Assembly: GCF_002979775.1 (NCBI RefSeq)
Contig: NZ_PCPR01000003.1
Span: 297,100-361,099 of the forward strand
Length of the DNA stretch: 64,000 nt
From: Arthrobacter sp. MYb23
Lineage (GTDB): Bacteria > Actinomycetota > Actinomycetes > Actinomycetales > Micrococcaceae
Direction: 5' to 3'
Below, one piece after another: positions 12,124 to 21,720 of the stretch. The notes under the pieces are model-generated. The model saw only the letters and a list, made by a program, of their open reading frames with translations, made no database searches and was not told where the DNA came from. Each line of letters begins with the position of its first letter. Within the stretch, counting starts at the first letter, position 1. Made by a program: the position numbers and the translations under genes.

Positions 12124-13041
12124 ATGAACAACGTTGCGCGGCAAAACAGGACGGCCCTCGTCTGTTTGCAGCAACCCTCGCCTTTGCGTTCACCCTGCCA
12201 AGGTGTACGCCGGCTGCACCACCGGACTCGCACCCATCCACGGAGGCACACGAACCATCCGAACAAACAGCCGAAGAGCTACTTCACGTCACGATAGTCT
12301 ATCCAAGCAGCGGCATGACGCTTCTGGAAGGCCCGACGCTAGGACCGAACGGAGGCCTGTGCGTCGTCGACGTCACCGCCGCGCCGGAGATGCCAAAGTC
12401 ATGGCGATCGACCTGGTGTCCCGTAGGGCACGAACCATTTCGACGGATGACACGATCGCGTTCACATCGGCCCAATTCAGCCCCATCGATGGTCGGCTGT
12501 ACCTTCCGAACTTCCATGGTTCCTTGGTGAGTGTTACCGCCGACGGCCACGATCCACAGGTCTTCTTCTCCGGCCCTGTAGCCGGGGCCACCATGAACCC
12601 GGACGACATCAGCTTCGACACAGCCGGGAACCTCTACATCACCGACACGACCGGCGCTCAGAACCCTTACTGGAAACCCCAAGGACGCCACGTACGGCTT
12701 GAAGGGCACACCGCCGAAGCAACGGGTGCTGGCCTACGGACTGCCTACCCCAACGGACTCGCCTTCACACCCGGGTTCGAGGGCCTCTGGGTCAGCCACA
12801 ACACGGCCAACCAAATCGGCTACCTCCGGTTGAGCGAGGATGGGCGTGAGGTCATGACTGCCCATCCGGCTATTCACGTGAGTGGCGGCGGGGGCCAAGT
12901 TGATTCCTGGCAATCGACGCCGACGGGAACCTGCATGTAGGATTCCATAACAAGGCAGCGGTTTTTGTCGACGATTCAAAGGGCAAGCACATCATGACCG
13001 TATCCGTCCCCTCGAAGGGTGCGGCTCGGTCTATACATTGA
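12124..13041 (+). pseudogene. SMP-30/gluconolactonase-like beta-propeller protein, frameshifted
   Basis: Blocks in different frames assemble into one secreted beta-propeller: a start MNNVARQNRT, a hydrophobic signal-like LFAATLAFAFTL, then LLEGPTLGPNGGLCVVDV, AIDLVSRRARTI, SAQFSPIDGRLYLPNFHG, ISFDTAGNLYITDTTG, YPNGLAFTPGFEGLWVSHN and finally LAIDADGNLHVGFHNKAAVF. The repeated (D)GNLY(V/I).D pattern is characteristic of the SGL family. At least three frame changes are needed, so it is a pseudogene. Proposed original role: hydrolysis of a lactone or ester, possibly with the neighbouring monooxygenase. Confidence 0.7.
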
Positions 13042-13157
13042 GCGCTCTCGCCAAGGGAATACGCCAGTCAAACGGAGGTTAGGACGTCGTATCCGTGAAG
13101 CCCACGCCAGACATGCGTTGCCTTAGAAGCTGCTAATCGAGCTCTTATGTTCGCCTG

Positions 13158-13310
13158 AACAGACAGCTGGTGGAAGTCGTCGGCGCCGACCAGAATGCTC
13201 TCTTCGAGACAATCAATCGAAAGCTCCGCAGGATTCCAGGAGTGGCGCGCGCGGAAACGTTCACGTACTACGGGATCCGCACCCACCGATTTGGATGGGG
13301 AACCAAGTAA
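13158..13310 (+). pseudogene. Lrp/AsnC regulator, C-terminal fragment
   Basis: A 50-codon frame reads VEVVGADQNALFETINRK, then IPGVARAETFTYYGIRTH, then FGWGTK and a stop. This is the RAM (ligand-binding) end of Lrp/AsnC proteins, where IPGV..tETF.yl...K...GWG is standard. No start codon or helix-turn-helix precedes it, so only the tail survives. Confidence 0.7.
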
Positions 13311-13444
13311 GCCCGAGGCCTGCAATGCCGGCTCCTTCCGCCTCCGGGCAGAAGGCGAGTCGCTTCATTTGTCGAGAAGTCCACGCAAGTTGGCGTCACC
13401 GACGGACCGGGGTTGGAAGATACAACCTAGGGTAGCCTTGTTTC

Positions 13445-13912
13445 ATGGTCAAAATTCCGGACAACAGCTGTTCAATCGCACGCAGCCTTGGCGTGCTTGG
13501 CGGTCGATGGACGTTGCTGATCCTACGCGAGGCAGTCACAGGGGCCAGCCGATTTTCGGAGTTTCGCAGCGGACTCGGAATTGCCGCGGACGTACTGACC
13601 GAACGCCTGAACACACTTGTCGAGCATGGTGTGATGCAGAAGGCGCCGTATCAGGAGCCGGGTGAGCGGGCGCGATTTTCGTACGAGCTTACTGATGCCG
13701 GCCGGGAGCTCTTGGTGGTCCTGCTCGGCCTGCAGCAGTGGGGTGATAAATACTTACCGTGGCCGGGCGGCCCCACCTTCCTTCGCCAAGTGCAGGGGAC
13801 CGGTGACTCGGTGCACGTCGGGTTCATCGATGAAAATGGCAACGAGGTCGACGACAGTTCCGTGGCTCTAATACCGACTGCCGCATACCAGGGCCCGAGG
13901 TCCCCGGCTTAG
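13445..13912 (+). CDS. HxlR-family transcriptional regulator
   Basis: 155 aa winged-helix protein. The N-terminal Cys in NSCSIARSLGVLGGRWTLLILRE and the following FSEFRSGLGIAADVLTERLN segment are diagnostic of HxlR (DUF24) regulators, several of which sense electrophiles through that Cys. Residues 1-105 form the domain; the C-terminal 50 aa are an extension. The gene lies between decayed DNA and a long gap, so its target is not evident; the crotonase 590 bp downstream is the nearest intact gene. Confidence 0.87.
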   Translation: MVKIPDNSCSIARSLGVLGGRWTLLILREAVTGASRFSEFRSGLGIAADVLTERLNTLVEHGVMQKAPYQEPGERARFSYELTDAGRELLVVLLGLQQWGDKYLPWPGGPTFLRQVQGTGDSVHVGFIDENGNEVDDSSVALIPTAAYQGPRSPA

Positions 13913-14501
13913 CCCGAGTAAATTCACTCCGCACCCATCCTGCGCGGGCTTGCAGCAACTCCGGCACGTCCGGCCGATACCCCTCGCAGCCTTAAATACG
14001 CTTCGTAACTATCTCCGCCCGGCACGCATTGTCCTCTGCCGCGTGGTTCTCGGAGTTACCCGCTTGCGCAGCCGGCAACTTCCCCGCAACCGCTTCCAGT
14101 GCGCGGTCCAAGCGAAGCTGCGTCCTATCTGTACGGCCGTGCGCGCGGAACCCGTGCATCTTAGCGATACAGGCTTCGTGGATGTCGGATTCCCTGGGCG
14201 TGACACGGCCCCTGCGAGGCCCTCTTTGGCGGCGCGGAAGTCGACAACCGGCAGTGTGCGGAAGTGGGTACTGCAAAGGCCGCAGTATCAATAGATCCAG
14301 GAAGCTTTGCGGTTGATCCAGACGGAACTTTCAGCTGCCCCCGCCCCTTGGGGGTGCCGGTCATGCCAGGACCCTAGGGGCCTTGGTGAGAGAGTTTCAG
14401 GCACTACCTCGACGGTCGCTTCATGGTGAGCCTGCGGCGACAATTTCCCTTTCCATGAATCTAGGTTGGTTTTTCCAAGTCAGGTATGTAGAGTCTGCCC
14501 T
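13913..14501. other. Intergenic stretch, no gene recognised
   Basis: About 590 bp. Short frames exist on both strands (for example 13992-14291 minus) but I recognise no domain in them and codon use is irregular. It probably contains the promoter of the following crotonase. Confidence 0.4.
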
Positions 14502-15326
14502 ATGACCAATCCAACGCAATTCAATGTCCAGGCCATCACTCCGTCCTACTGGAGGGTGACGTTCGAAAACGGTCCGATCAACCTGATCGACCCAGACACC
14601 ATCGAGCAACTTTCCGACCTCATCACACGTATTGAACAGGACCCTCATCTCACCGTCGTCGTATTCCAGAGCGCCAACCCCGACTTCTTCATGGCCCACT
14701 TTGACCTCCTCTCCGACATCCAGCGCGTCTACACGACAGCCCCCGGCCCCACCGGCCTCCTGCCTTTCTCGGATAACCTCCTGCGACTCAGCAGGGTTCC
14801 TGTCGTCACCATTTCGGCCATCAAGAACCGGGTCCGAGGTGCTGGAAGTGAGTTTGTGCTGAATACGGACATCCGCTTCGCGGGTGCCGATGCCATCCTG
14901 GGCCAACCCGAGGTGGGTTTCGGTGCGGTGGCTGGCGGAAACCCGATGGGCCGATTGGCGGAATTGGTGGGTCGGGGCCGGGCAATGGAGATCATGCTCG
15001 GCGGAGACGACTTTCCTGCCCAACTGGCGGCAGAATACGGGTACGTGAACCGCGTTGTTGCCGATGATGAGCTGGATGACTTTGTTGACGTTTTCGCTCG
15101 CCGTATCGCGGGGTTCAGCAAGGCTGCCGTTGCCGGCGCGAAGAAGTTCGTCGATGAAGCTACTGCAATACCGGCGGGGGAGTATGCGGCCGCCATGGCC
15201 GCTTTCAGGCGCACGGCAATGCGTCCGGAAAACGCCGATCACCTGAAAAGCCTCTTCGACCGTGGGCTGCAGCAGCCACAGGGAATCGAACTCGATCTTG
15301 GCCAGCAGGTTGCGCTGAAACTCTAA
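14502..15326 (+). CDS. Enoyl-CoA hydratase/isomerase (crotonase) family protein
   Basis: 274 aa crotonase-fold protein, probably acting on a CoA thioester in the cytosol. The oxyanion-hole regions are recognisable: VVVFQSANPDFFMAHFDL near residues 50-67 and the RGAGSEFVLNTDIRFAGADA stretch near 112-132. The usual second catalytic glutamate segment is replaced by GQPEVGFGAVAGG. I chose the ATG at 14502 because the upstream in-frame start adds an unrelated tail. No other CoA-metabolism gene is nearby, so a specific pathway cannot be given. Confidence 0.82.
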   Translation: MTNPTQFNVQAITPSYWRVTFENGPINLIDPDTIEQLSDLITRIEQDPHLTVVVFQSANPDFFMAHFDLLSDIQRVYTTAPGPTGLLPFSDNLLRLSRVPVVTISAIKNRVRGAGSEFVLNTDIRFAGADAILGQPEVGFGAVAGGNPMGRLAELVGRGRAMEIMLGGDDFPAQLAAEYGYVNRVVADDELDDFVDVFARRIAGFSKAAVAGAKKFVDEATAIPAGEYAAAMAAFRRTAMRPENADHLKSLFDRGLQQPQGIELDLGQQVALKL

Positions 15327-15373
15327 ATCTGACCGGCGGCAGCAACTCCCTGTTTCAAGGAGAGCCTGGGAAG

Positions 15374-15417
15374 CATCAACGAGCCGGCACGCTTTCGTGC
15401 CGGCTCGTTGATGTTTT
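15374..15417. terminator. Intrinsic terminator after the crotonase gene
   Basis: A perfect 17-bp stem (15374-15390 with 15397-15413) around GCTTTC, followed by TTTT on the plus strand. It is a strong terminator for the crotonase gene. Confidence 0.85.
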
Positions 15418-15617
15418 GGCTTAGGAGTGAAGATCGCAGCCATGTTACTCCAGCTGAGTCCGAATCGCCCGTCGCCAGTACTCAGTGCAGCAGAGCGATG
15501 AGGACGGGTGCCGCGACGAGCAGGCCTCTCGCTCTACCCGGAGAGATGACATCCTGCCCTCATCCGGGCACTGCAACCCGTCGCGACCGACCAGACTTGG
15601 ATTTTCACGTCACGTGG

Positions 15618-17048
15618 CTAGTTGACTGCAGCAAGCTCTTTGGACTTGTTGAGGTGCGAGTTTTTGATGGAGTAAGCGAAGTAGAAGATCAGGGCAAATG
15701 TTGACCAGGCACCGAAAGCGATAAGAGTGTGGGGGCGGAGATCTTTTATGATCCAAAGGCACCCGGCGATTGCGAGGATGGGGGTCAACGGGTACAGCGG
15801 GACCCGGAAGGGGGCAGACCCTCCAAGGTTCTTCCTGCGCCGGACGATCACTGCGATGGCCACGATGAGGAAGGCGACCAATGTTCCGATGCTCGTCATT
15901 TCGGCCAGGAAGTTGATGGGCAGCAGGCCCGCCAAGACCGCGACGGCGGATCCTGTCAGAAGGGTGCCGGCCACCGGAGTTTTCGTTTTGGGGTGAACTT
16001 TACCGAACACCGAGGGGATCAGGCCGTCGCAGCTCATGGCGTAGAAGATGCGGGTCTGGCCGTAGAGGACGACGAGAGTGACGCTGAAGATAGAGAATAC
16101 GGCTGCGATCGCTAGCACTGTCCCCGGCCAGGTGGAACCCGTAACTGCCTGCAAAATGGCGGCAAGGCCTGCTTCCTGGCCTTCAAATTCGCTCATGCCC
16201 TGCGCTCCCACGGCTACCAGAGCAACCCCGACGTACAGCAGAGTCACTACCCCGAGGGTGATGAGGATGGCGATCGGAAGGGTGCGACCGGGGTTCTTGG
16301 CTTCACTGCCCGCGGTGGAGACGGCATCCAATCCGATGTAGGAGAAGAAGATAATTCCGGCCGCGCCCGTGATCCCGGCCATTCCCATGGGTGCGAAGTC
16401 GGCGAGGTTGTTTTCGTTCCAACCGGTGAGCCCAATGATGATGAACATGACGAGGACGGCGATCTTGATCATGACCATGGCTGCGTTCACCTTGGCTGAT
16501 TCACCGACGCCCCGAATAAGCAACAGAGTACACAGGGCGACGAGGATGATGGCCGGGAGATTGACGATGCCGCCCGCTTCAGGTGCGCTCGAGAGAGCTT
16601 CCGGAATTCTTATGCCCAGCAGATTGTCCAAGGCCTGATTGAGGTATTCAGACCATCCCACCGACACTGCGGCGGCAGATACCCCGTATTCAAGCAGCAA
16701 GCAGGCACCAACGCCGATTGCGGGCAGCTCTCCCAGGGTGGCGTACGCGTAAGAGTAGGAGGACCCGGAGGCCGGCATGACGCTGGCCATTTCTGCGTAG
16801 CAAAGCGCGGTAAGGCCTGCGACCACGGCGGCGATGACAAAAGACCAGATCACTGCAGGTCCGGCGACCGGGACCGCCTCAGAAAGGATGATGAAAATAC
16901 CGGTGCCCACCGTGGCGCCGATACCCAACATAGACAACTGGAAGACGCCCATGGTGCGGGCTAATTGCCCGGGTCCCTCCGTATCGGGGCTTCGATCCTC
17001 CACCACTGGTGTGATCTTGCGGAAGACGGTTTGCAGTAGAGCTGGCAT
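15618..17048 (-). CDS. APC-family cationic amino-acid permease (CAT/YfnA type)
   Basis: Inner-membrane permease with about 12-13 hydrophobic segments in 476 aa. The signature MLGIGATVGTGIFII near the N-terminus, SFVIAAVVAGLTALCYAEMA in TM3 and FFSYIGLDAVSTAGSEAKNPGR-like TM6-TM7 loop are typical of the cationic amino-acid transporter group (arginine, lysine, ornithine). I placed the start at 17048, behind AAGGACC, rather than at the in-frame ATG at 17159, because the latter overlaps the regulatory motif. It is divergent from the aminotransferase at 17300 and shares an intergenic region with three copies of a TATATTGCYCA motif. Confidence 0.88.
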   Translation of the reverse strand: MPALLQTVFRKITPVVEDRSPDTEGPGQLARTMGVFQLSMLGIGATVGTGIFIILSEAVPVAGPAVIWSFVIAAVVAGLTALCYAEMASVMPASGSSYSYAYATLGELPAIGVGACLLLEYGVSAAAVSVGWSEYLNQALDNLLGIRIPEALSSAPEAGGIVNLPAIILVALCTLLLIRGVGESAKVNAAMVMIKIAVLVMFIIIGLTGWNENNLADFAPMGMAGITGAAGIIFFSYIGLDAVSTAGSEAKNPGRTLPIAILITLGVVTLLYVGVALVAVGAQGMSEFEGQEAGLAAILQAVTGSTWPGTVLAIAAVFSIFSVTLVVLYGQTRIFYAMSCDGLIPSVFGKVHPKTKTPVAGTLLTGSAVAVLAGLLPINFLAEMTSIGTLVAFLIVAIAVIVRRRKNLGGSAPFRVPLYPLTPILAIAGCLWIIKDLRPHTLIAFGAWSTFALIFYFAYSIKNSHLNKSKELAAVN

Positions 17049-17131
17049 TCGTAGGTCCTTAGTAGGCAGATCAGTGACGACGGCGTCCCAGTTAGGCGCG
17101 TGGTGGCGCAAGTCACTCAGCATGCTAGCTA

Positions 17132-17155
17132 TATATTGCCCAAAAGAGCAATAAA
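17132..17155. promoter_or_regulatory. Inverted pair of the TATATTGCYCA motif upstream of the permease
   Basis: TATATTGCCCA (17132-17142, plus) and its inverted partner AGAGCAATAAA (17145-17155) form an imperfect palindrome of the form TATTGCYC-N4-GRGCAATA. The same element recurs at 17216, 22397, 23826, 29155, 29282, 40528 and 44057. Confidence 0.6.
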
Positions 17156-17196
17156 TCACTCATGCACCTTTGTTGCCGCTGTCCAGGCAACCCGCC

Positions 17197-17228
17197 TTGA
17201 CAGATATTTCTCAAGTGGGCAATATAAG
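17197..17228 (+). promoter_or_regulatory. Promoter with embedded TGGGCAATATA operator for the aminotransferase
   Basis: A consensus -35 TTGACA (17197-17202) is followed after 18 bp by AATATA (17221-17226). The -10 lies inside the repeated motif TGGGCAATATA (17216-17226). The 18-base string GTGGGCAATATANGTAAC is shared with the promoter region at 40521-40538 with a single mismatch. Confidence 0.6.
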
Positions 17229-17299
17229 TAACAGCACATGCTGCGCTTATGCGCTATCAACATCGGTTTGGCTTCGCGCCATCGAACCTTGGAGTTGCC

Positions 17300-18427
17300 A
17301 TGAAGATCAAAGATTTCGGCGTCGAAATTTGGATGAACAAGTACGAAAACGACTGTGTCTACAACCTTGGAGAGACTTGCGTCGAGTCTTTGACAGTCGA
17401 TCAGCTTCTCACGCTTGCTGGCCGTAAAGAGAGCTTCCTGGCTGAGATTCTTCCGATGAAACTCACCTACGGCGCCATCGAAGGTTCAGAAGCCCTGCGG
17501 GAACTCATTGCCGGCTTGTACGAGACGCTGCGGCCCGAAAACACCATCACCACTCACGGGGCCATCGGCGCTAACGCGCTGGTACACGAAACCTTGGTCG
17601 AACCCGGTGACCACGTCATCTCCGTGCTGCCCACGTACCAGCAGCACTATTCGATCCCGGAGAGCTACGGCGCAGAAGTTGACTTGCTCAAGCTCAAGCC
17701 GGAGGCAGGGTACCTGCCAGACCTTGATGAACTCAAAGCCTTGGTCAGGAACAACACCAAGCTCATCGTCTTGAACAACCCGAACAACCCGACCGGCTCC
17801 GTAATGGACCGTGAGATGCTCACATCGATCGCAGAGATCGCCTCCACAGTCGGGGCGTATATCCTGTGCGACGAGGTCTACCGAGGAACGGCCCAGGACG
17901 GGGACGGCTTCACTACCTCCATTGCTGACGTCTACGCGAAAGGCATCAGCACCGCCAGCATGTCCAAGTCATTCTCGCTGGCAGGACTTCGCCTCGGTTG
18001 GGTAGCCGGTCCCACTGAGATCATTGAACGGGTGGCCATTCGCCGCGACTACAACACCATCAGCGTCGGCATGATCGATGACGTTCTGGCGCGGATCGCT
18101 TTGGAGAACAAGGAAGCCATCCTTGAGCGCTCACGCTCAATTGTCCGCACCAACCTTGCCATCCTTGACGAGTGGGTCCAGAACGAACCTGCCATCAGCT
18201 ACGTCAAGCCGGCCGGTGGAACGACAGCGTTGTTGCAGTACACCACGGGTGAGCCCTCTGCGGAGATTGCCGCCGCCCTTATGGCTGAGGTTGGCGTCCT
18301 CATGACCCCTGGCAGCGCTTTTGACCTGGAAGGCTGCCTCAGGATCGGGTACGCCAACAACGAAGAAGTTCTACGCGACGGACTGGCCAAGGTGAGCGAA
18401 TTCTTCGCCCGCCGTACCCAGAACTAA
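17300..18427 (+). CDS. PLP-dependent class I/II aminotransferase
   Basis: 375 aa fold-type I aminotransferase. Visible elements are NNPNNPTGS, DEVYRGT and the PLP-binding Lys223 in SMSKSFSLAGLRLGW. It would move an amino group from an amino acid to a 2-oxo acid. The ATG at 17300 follows TTGGAG; the earlier in-frame ATG at 17249 adds an unlikely leader. It faces a cationic amino-acid permease and is followed by an aldehyde dehydrogenase, with a ThDP decarboxylase-like gene convergent beyond. This arrangement resembles the arginine transaminase (AruH/AruI) route, so a basic amino acid is the best guess for substrate. A capreomycidine-synthase-like PLP enzyme is a less likely alternative. Confidence 0.87.
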   Translation: MKIKDFGVEIWMNKYENDCVYNLGETCVESLTVDQLLTLAGRKESFLAEILPMKLTYGAIEGSEALRELIAGLYETLRPENTITTHGAIGANALVHETLVEPGDHVISVLPTYQQHYSIPESYGAEVDLLKLKPEAGYLPDLDELKALVRNNTKLIVLNNPNNPTGSVMDREMLTSIAEIASTVGAYILCDEVYRGTAQDGDGFTTSIADVYAKGISTASMSKSFSLAGLRLGWVAGPTEIIERVAIRRDYNTISVGMIDDVLARIALENKEAILERSRSIVRTNLAILDEWVQNEPAISYVKPAGGTTALLQYTTGEPSAEIAAALMAEVGVLMTPGSAFDLEGCLRIGYANNEEVLRDGLAKVSEFFARRTQN

Positions 18428-18443
18428 TCCATACAGCCAGATT

Positions 18444-18477
18444 CCATGGCCCCAGTCCGAGCGGGCTGGGGCCATGG
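18444..18477. terminator. Hairpin between aminotransferase and aldehyde dehydrogenase
   Basis: A perfect 12-bp stem (18444-18455 with 18466-18477). It is followed by GTGTTTAGG rather than a long T-run, so it may attenuate rather than stop transcription into the dehydrogenase. Confidence 0.65.
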
Positions 18478-18498
18478 GTGTTTAGGAAGCGAGTTCCC

Positions 18499-19869
18499 AT
18501 GACCGACTACCAAGTTACTAACCCGGCGACCGGGGAGAAGAGCCCGCTGTATCCGTTGATCAGCGAGACTGGGCTGGACAGCGTGGCAGGAGGGGCTGAC
18601 CGGGCCTATCGGACCTGGGGGAGGACCAGCACCGTTCAGGAACGCGCCCAGCTACTCTCACGCATCGCTGAACTGCACAGAGGCCGTAGGGAGGAGCTGG
18701 CGAGTCTCATCGTCGCTGAGATCGGCAAGCCGATTACGGAGGCTTTGGGTGAGGTCGATTTCTCGGCCGACATCTACGAATATTACGCGGCCAATGCCGA
18801 AGAGTTTTTGCGGGACGAGCCCATCAAGCTGCTGGCCGGGGAGGGAAGTGCGCTCCTGCGAAAAGGTCCGGTTGGCGTATTGCTCGGCATCATGCCCTGG
18901 AACTATCCCTATTACCAGGTGGCCAGGTTTGCCGCCCCCAACCTGTTGCTGGGAAACACGATCATTCTCAAGCACGCCCCGCAATGTCCTGCATCATCGG
19001 CTGCAGTGCAGGACATTGTGGCCTCTGCCGGGGCGCCTGCAGGGGTCTACACGAACGTATACGCCAGCAACGAGCAGATTGCCGATCTCATCGCCGACCC
19101 TAGAGTCCAGGGAGTTTCCCTGACCGGTTCCGAGCGGGCCGGTGCCGCAGTGGCGGAAATCGCGGGCCGACACCTCAAAAAGGTTGTCCTTGAACTGGGC
19201 GGTTCCGATCCCTTCATTTTGCTCTCCACCGCTGACCTGGACGGTGTCGTGGAAGAGGCAGTGCAGGGACGGTTGGAAAACAATGGCCAGGCCTGTAATG
19301 CGGCCAAAAGGTTCCTCATTATTGATGACCTGTTTGAGGCCTTCACGGAACGCTTCACGCGCGCCATGAACCTCATCAAGCCAGCAGATCCCACACTCGC
19401 CAGGACATTCCTTGGCCCCTTGTCCTCCATCGCGGCGGCGGAGCGGCTCGAGGCTCAACTGAATGTCGCGGTCGCGCACGGCGCCACCGTGATCGCCGGA
19501 GGAGACCGGGACGGCAGCTTCTTCCCGGCGACCGTGTTGACCGGGCTGGACGACCAAAATCCCGCCTATCAGGAAGAGTTCTTCGGTCCTGTAGCCTCCA
19601 TCCGGAAAGTCGCCTCGGAGGAAGAAGCGATTGCTCTCGCCAATGACAGCGTTTTCGGTCTGGGGTCCTACGTCTTCAGTACCGACCCGGAGCAAGCCCT
19701 GCGCGTAGCTGACAAGCTGGAAGCCGGAATGGTCTTCATCAACGGAGTGGGTGCCGAGTCACCCGAATTGCCGTTCGGTGGAGTGAAGAATTCCGGATAT
19801 GGTCGTGAGCTCGGTCGTCAGGGCCTCAACGAGTTCGTGAACCAGAAACTCATCCGCATCATCAAATAG
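18499..19869 (+). CDS. NAD(P)-dependent aldehyde dehydrogenase, succinate-semialdehyde-dehydrogenase-like
   Basis: 456 aa ALDH superfamily enzyme. The NAD-binding segment PWNYPYYQVARFAAPNLLLG, the catalytic glutamate in ELGGSDPF and nucleophile Cys266 in NGQACNAAKRF are all present. The short length and QACNAAKR context resemble GabD/Sad-type semialdehyde dehydrogenases. In context it could oxidise the aldehyde made by the ThDP enzyme (for example 4-guanidinobutyraldehyde) or succinic semialdehyde. ATG 18499 is preceded by AGGAAGCGAG; an in-frame upstream ATG at 18478 lies in the terminator stem. Confidence 0.9.
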   Translation: MTDYQVTNPATGEKSPLYPLISETGLDSVAGGADRAYRTWGRTSTVQERAQLLSRIAELHRGRREELASLIVAEIGKPITEALGEVDFSADIYEYYAANAEEFLRDEPIKLLAGEGSALLRKGPVGVLLGIMPWNYPYYQVARFAAPNLLLGNTIILKHAPQCPASSAAVQDIVASAGAPAGVYTNVYASNEQIADLIADPRVQGVSLTGSERAGAAVAEIAGRHLKKVVLELGGSDPFILLSTADLDGVVEEAVQGRLENNGQACNAAKRFLIIDDLFEAFTERFTRAMNLIKPADPTLARTFLGPLSSIAAAERLEAQLNVAVAHGATVIAGGDRDGSFFPATVLTGLDDQNPAYQEEFFGPVASIRKVASEEEAIALANDSVFGLGSYVFSTDPEQALRVADKLEAGMVFINGVGAESPELPFGGVKNSGYGRELGRQGLNEFVNQKLIRIIK

Positions 19870-19881
19870 CACAATAGGCAA

Positions 19882-19912
19882 AGGCCCTGCTCCTCGATGG
19901 AGGGCAGGGCCT
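19882..19912. terminator. Bidirectional terminator between convergent genes
   Basis: AGGCCCTGC (19882-19890) pairs with GCAGGGCCT (19904-19912). It lies between convergent genes ending at 19869 and 19956, with CTATTCCCTTT on one side. Confidence 0.65.
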
Positions 19913-19955
19913 ATTCCCTTTGCTATTGAGTTGGTGGTCTCCGAACCGTATGTCT

Positions 19956-21644
19956 CTAGTCGTCCAGGTGCGTGGGGCCGAACATCGTCAGGAGTGTTTC
20001 AACCACGACGACGTTGGGTCCGTCCGCTTGGAAGGACGCCTTGAGCGCGTCCCCCACGTCCTCCGGGGCAACCCGGCGGGCCGGGACACCGAAGGACTCG
20101 GCCAGTTTGACGAAGTCCGGGCGGGCAAGCTCGGTGGCCGTAGCCTGGCCGAAGGCACCCACCATGTACTCGCGCAGGATTCCGTAGCCGCCGTCATCCA
20201 CGATCAGCCAGGTCACCGGGACGTTGTGCTGCTTGGCGGTGGCGAGCTCGGAGATGGAGTACATGGAGGACCCATCACCGGAGACAGCCAGCACACGGCT
20301 CGGCTTACCGGTGGTTTCCAACCCCACGGCCCCACCGATTGCTGCGGGGAAACCGTAGCCGAGGCCACCGGCGCCCTGGGCGGAGTGGAACTGGCCCTGG
20401 CGGGCGTCCCAGCAGCTCCAACCCCAGTACGCGGAGATGGTCATGTCCCAGAACGTCTGCATGTCGGCCGGGACAGCCTCGCGGATGTCGGCCATGAACT
20501 TCAGTTCCTTGGCCAGGTCCTGTGATTCCAGGCGTTTTGTGACCTTGGCCAGGGATTCCTTGACGACGTCTTCCGGGCTGGTGCCGTGCCAATCACGCTT
20601 TGTTGCGTCCGCGGCACCTGCTGCGGCGAGGGCTTCGTCCAAGGCGGCGAGTGCTTGGCCGGCGTCGGCGCGGATGCCTAGTCCCGGTCTGTTGGATTCG
20701 AGGACCCGTGGTTCTGCGTCGATCTGGATGATGCGGCCGCGGGGTTCGAACGTGAAGTAGTTCGAGGTCACTTCACCCAGGGACGAGCCGATGACGATCA
20801 GCACGTCGGCGTCTTCGAGGACGTCGGTCATGTACCGGTCCTCGATCCACGACTGTAGGGACAGCTCGTGGGTCCACGGGAACGCACCGTTGCCACCGGG
20901 CGTGCAGATGACCGGTGCGCGCAGCTGTTCGGCAATCGAGAGCAGCGGCTTCTCAGCCCGGCCACGACGTGTGCCGCCGCCGGCGATGATCGCCGGACGT
21001 TCCGCCGTCGAGAGCCACTTCACGGCTTCGCGGATCAGCTCGACGCGGGGCGGGTTGTCGAATGCCTCGGCGAGGGCGTCTTCCACCGGCGGGACCATGA
21101 TGGGATCCAGCAGGACGTTCTGCGGGATTTCGATCCAGACCGGGCCCTGCGGCGAGGAAATTGCTTCGGTCCAGGCGTCCTGGATGGCCGACGGGATGCC
21201 GGAGGCGTGTTGGATCAGGCGCTGGCTCTTGGTGACGTTCGCGGCCGATGCCTTCTGGTCATCAAGCTGGTGGAGCATGCCTTTGCGGCGTGCGCCCAGG
21301 CCATCGAGCGGGATCTGGCTGGCCACAACCACCATGGGAACGCCCGTGGCGTAAGCCTCCTGCAATCCGGCCAAGGACGTCAGCGCGCCGGGACCGGTGG
21401 AGAGGAACAGCACGCCTACCTCGCCGGTTGCACGGGAGTAACCGTCAGCGGCGAACGCCGAGTTGTTCTCCACTCGCGAAGAAACGAAGTGCAGGTTGCC
21501 GCGGCCCATGGCGTCAAAGAGGCCCAGCGCGTGCTGCCCAGGGATACCGAAGACGGTCTTCGCGCCCAGTGCTTCAAGGGTCTCGACGACGAGGTCCCCA
21601 CCGTTGCGGCCGTGGGGGATAGTGACTTTTTCTGAGTCGTTCAT
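19956..21644 (-). CDS. ThDP-dependent 2-oxo-acid decarboxylase/acetolactate-synthase-like enzyme
   Basis: 562 aa, three-domain ThDP enzyme. The cofactor-activating Glu59 sits in SRVENNSAFAADGYSRATG, the central cofactor-binding domain follows, and the C-terminal ThDP/Mg motif GDGSSMYSI...DDGGYG lies near 453-486. Acetolactate synthase itself is less likely because no regulatory subunit or ilv gene is near. The neighbourhood (basic amino-acid permease, aminotransferase, aldehyde dehydrogenase, RidA) fits a decarboxylase acting on the 2-oxo acid made by the aminotransferase, as AruI does on 5-guanidino-2-oxopentanoate. The start at 21644 gives the canonical N-terminus; longer in-frame starts add an unrelated 38 aa. 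Confidence 0.85.
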   Translation of the reverse strand: MNDSEKVTIPHGRNGGDLVVETLEALGAKTVFGIPGQHALGLFDAMGRGNLHFVSSRVENNSAFAADGYSRATGEVGVLFLSTGPGALTSLAGLQEAYATGVPMVVVASQIPLDGLGARRKGMLHQLDDQKASAANVTKSQRLIQHASGIPSAIQDAWTEAISSPQGPVWIEIPQNVLLDPIMVPPVEDALAEAFDNPPRVELIREAVKWLSTAERPAIIAGGGTRRGRAEKPLLSIAEQLRAPVICTPGGNGAFPWTHELSLQSWIEDRYMTDVLEDADVLIVIGSSLGEVTSNYFTFEPRGRIIQIDAEPRVLESNRPGLGIRADAGQALAALDEALAAAGAADATKRDWHGTSPEDVVKESLAKVTKRLESQDLAKELKFMADIREAVPADMQTFWDMTISAYWGWSCWDARQGQFHSAQGAGGLGYGFPAAIGGAVGLETTGKPSRVLAVSGDGSSMYSISELATAKQHNVPVTWLIVDDGGYGILREYMVGAFGQATATELARPDFVKLAESFGVPARRVAPEDVGDALKASFQADGPNVVVVETLLTMFGPTHLDD

Positions 21645-21720
21645 GTCAGTGGTGCCTGTTTCTTTCCAGTGCTGATGGGAAGCCGCGGTTCGCCCGCCGG
21701 GAGTTGGCCTGTGGCTGCCA

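Noticed and set aside
13992..14291. A 99-codon minus-strand frame
   Set aside because: Looks protein-like in places, but there is no recognisable family or start signal.
14421..15443. A 340-codon minus-strand frame opposite the crotonase gene
   Set aside because: The plus strand has clear crotonase motifs and a terminator; the minus frame has no recognisable domain.
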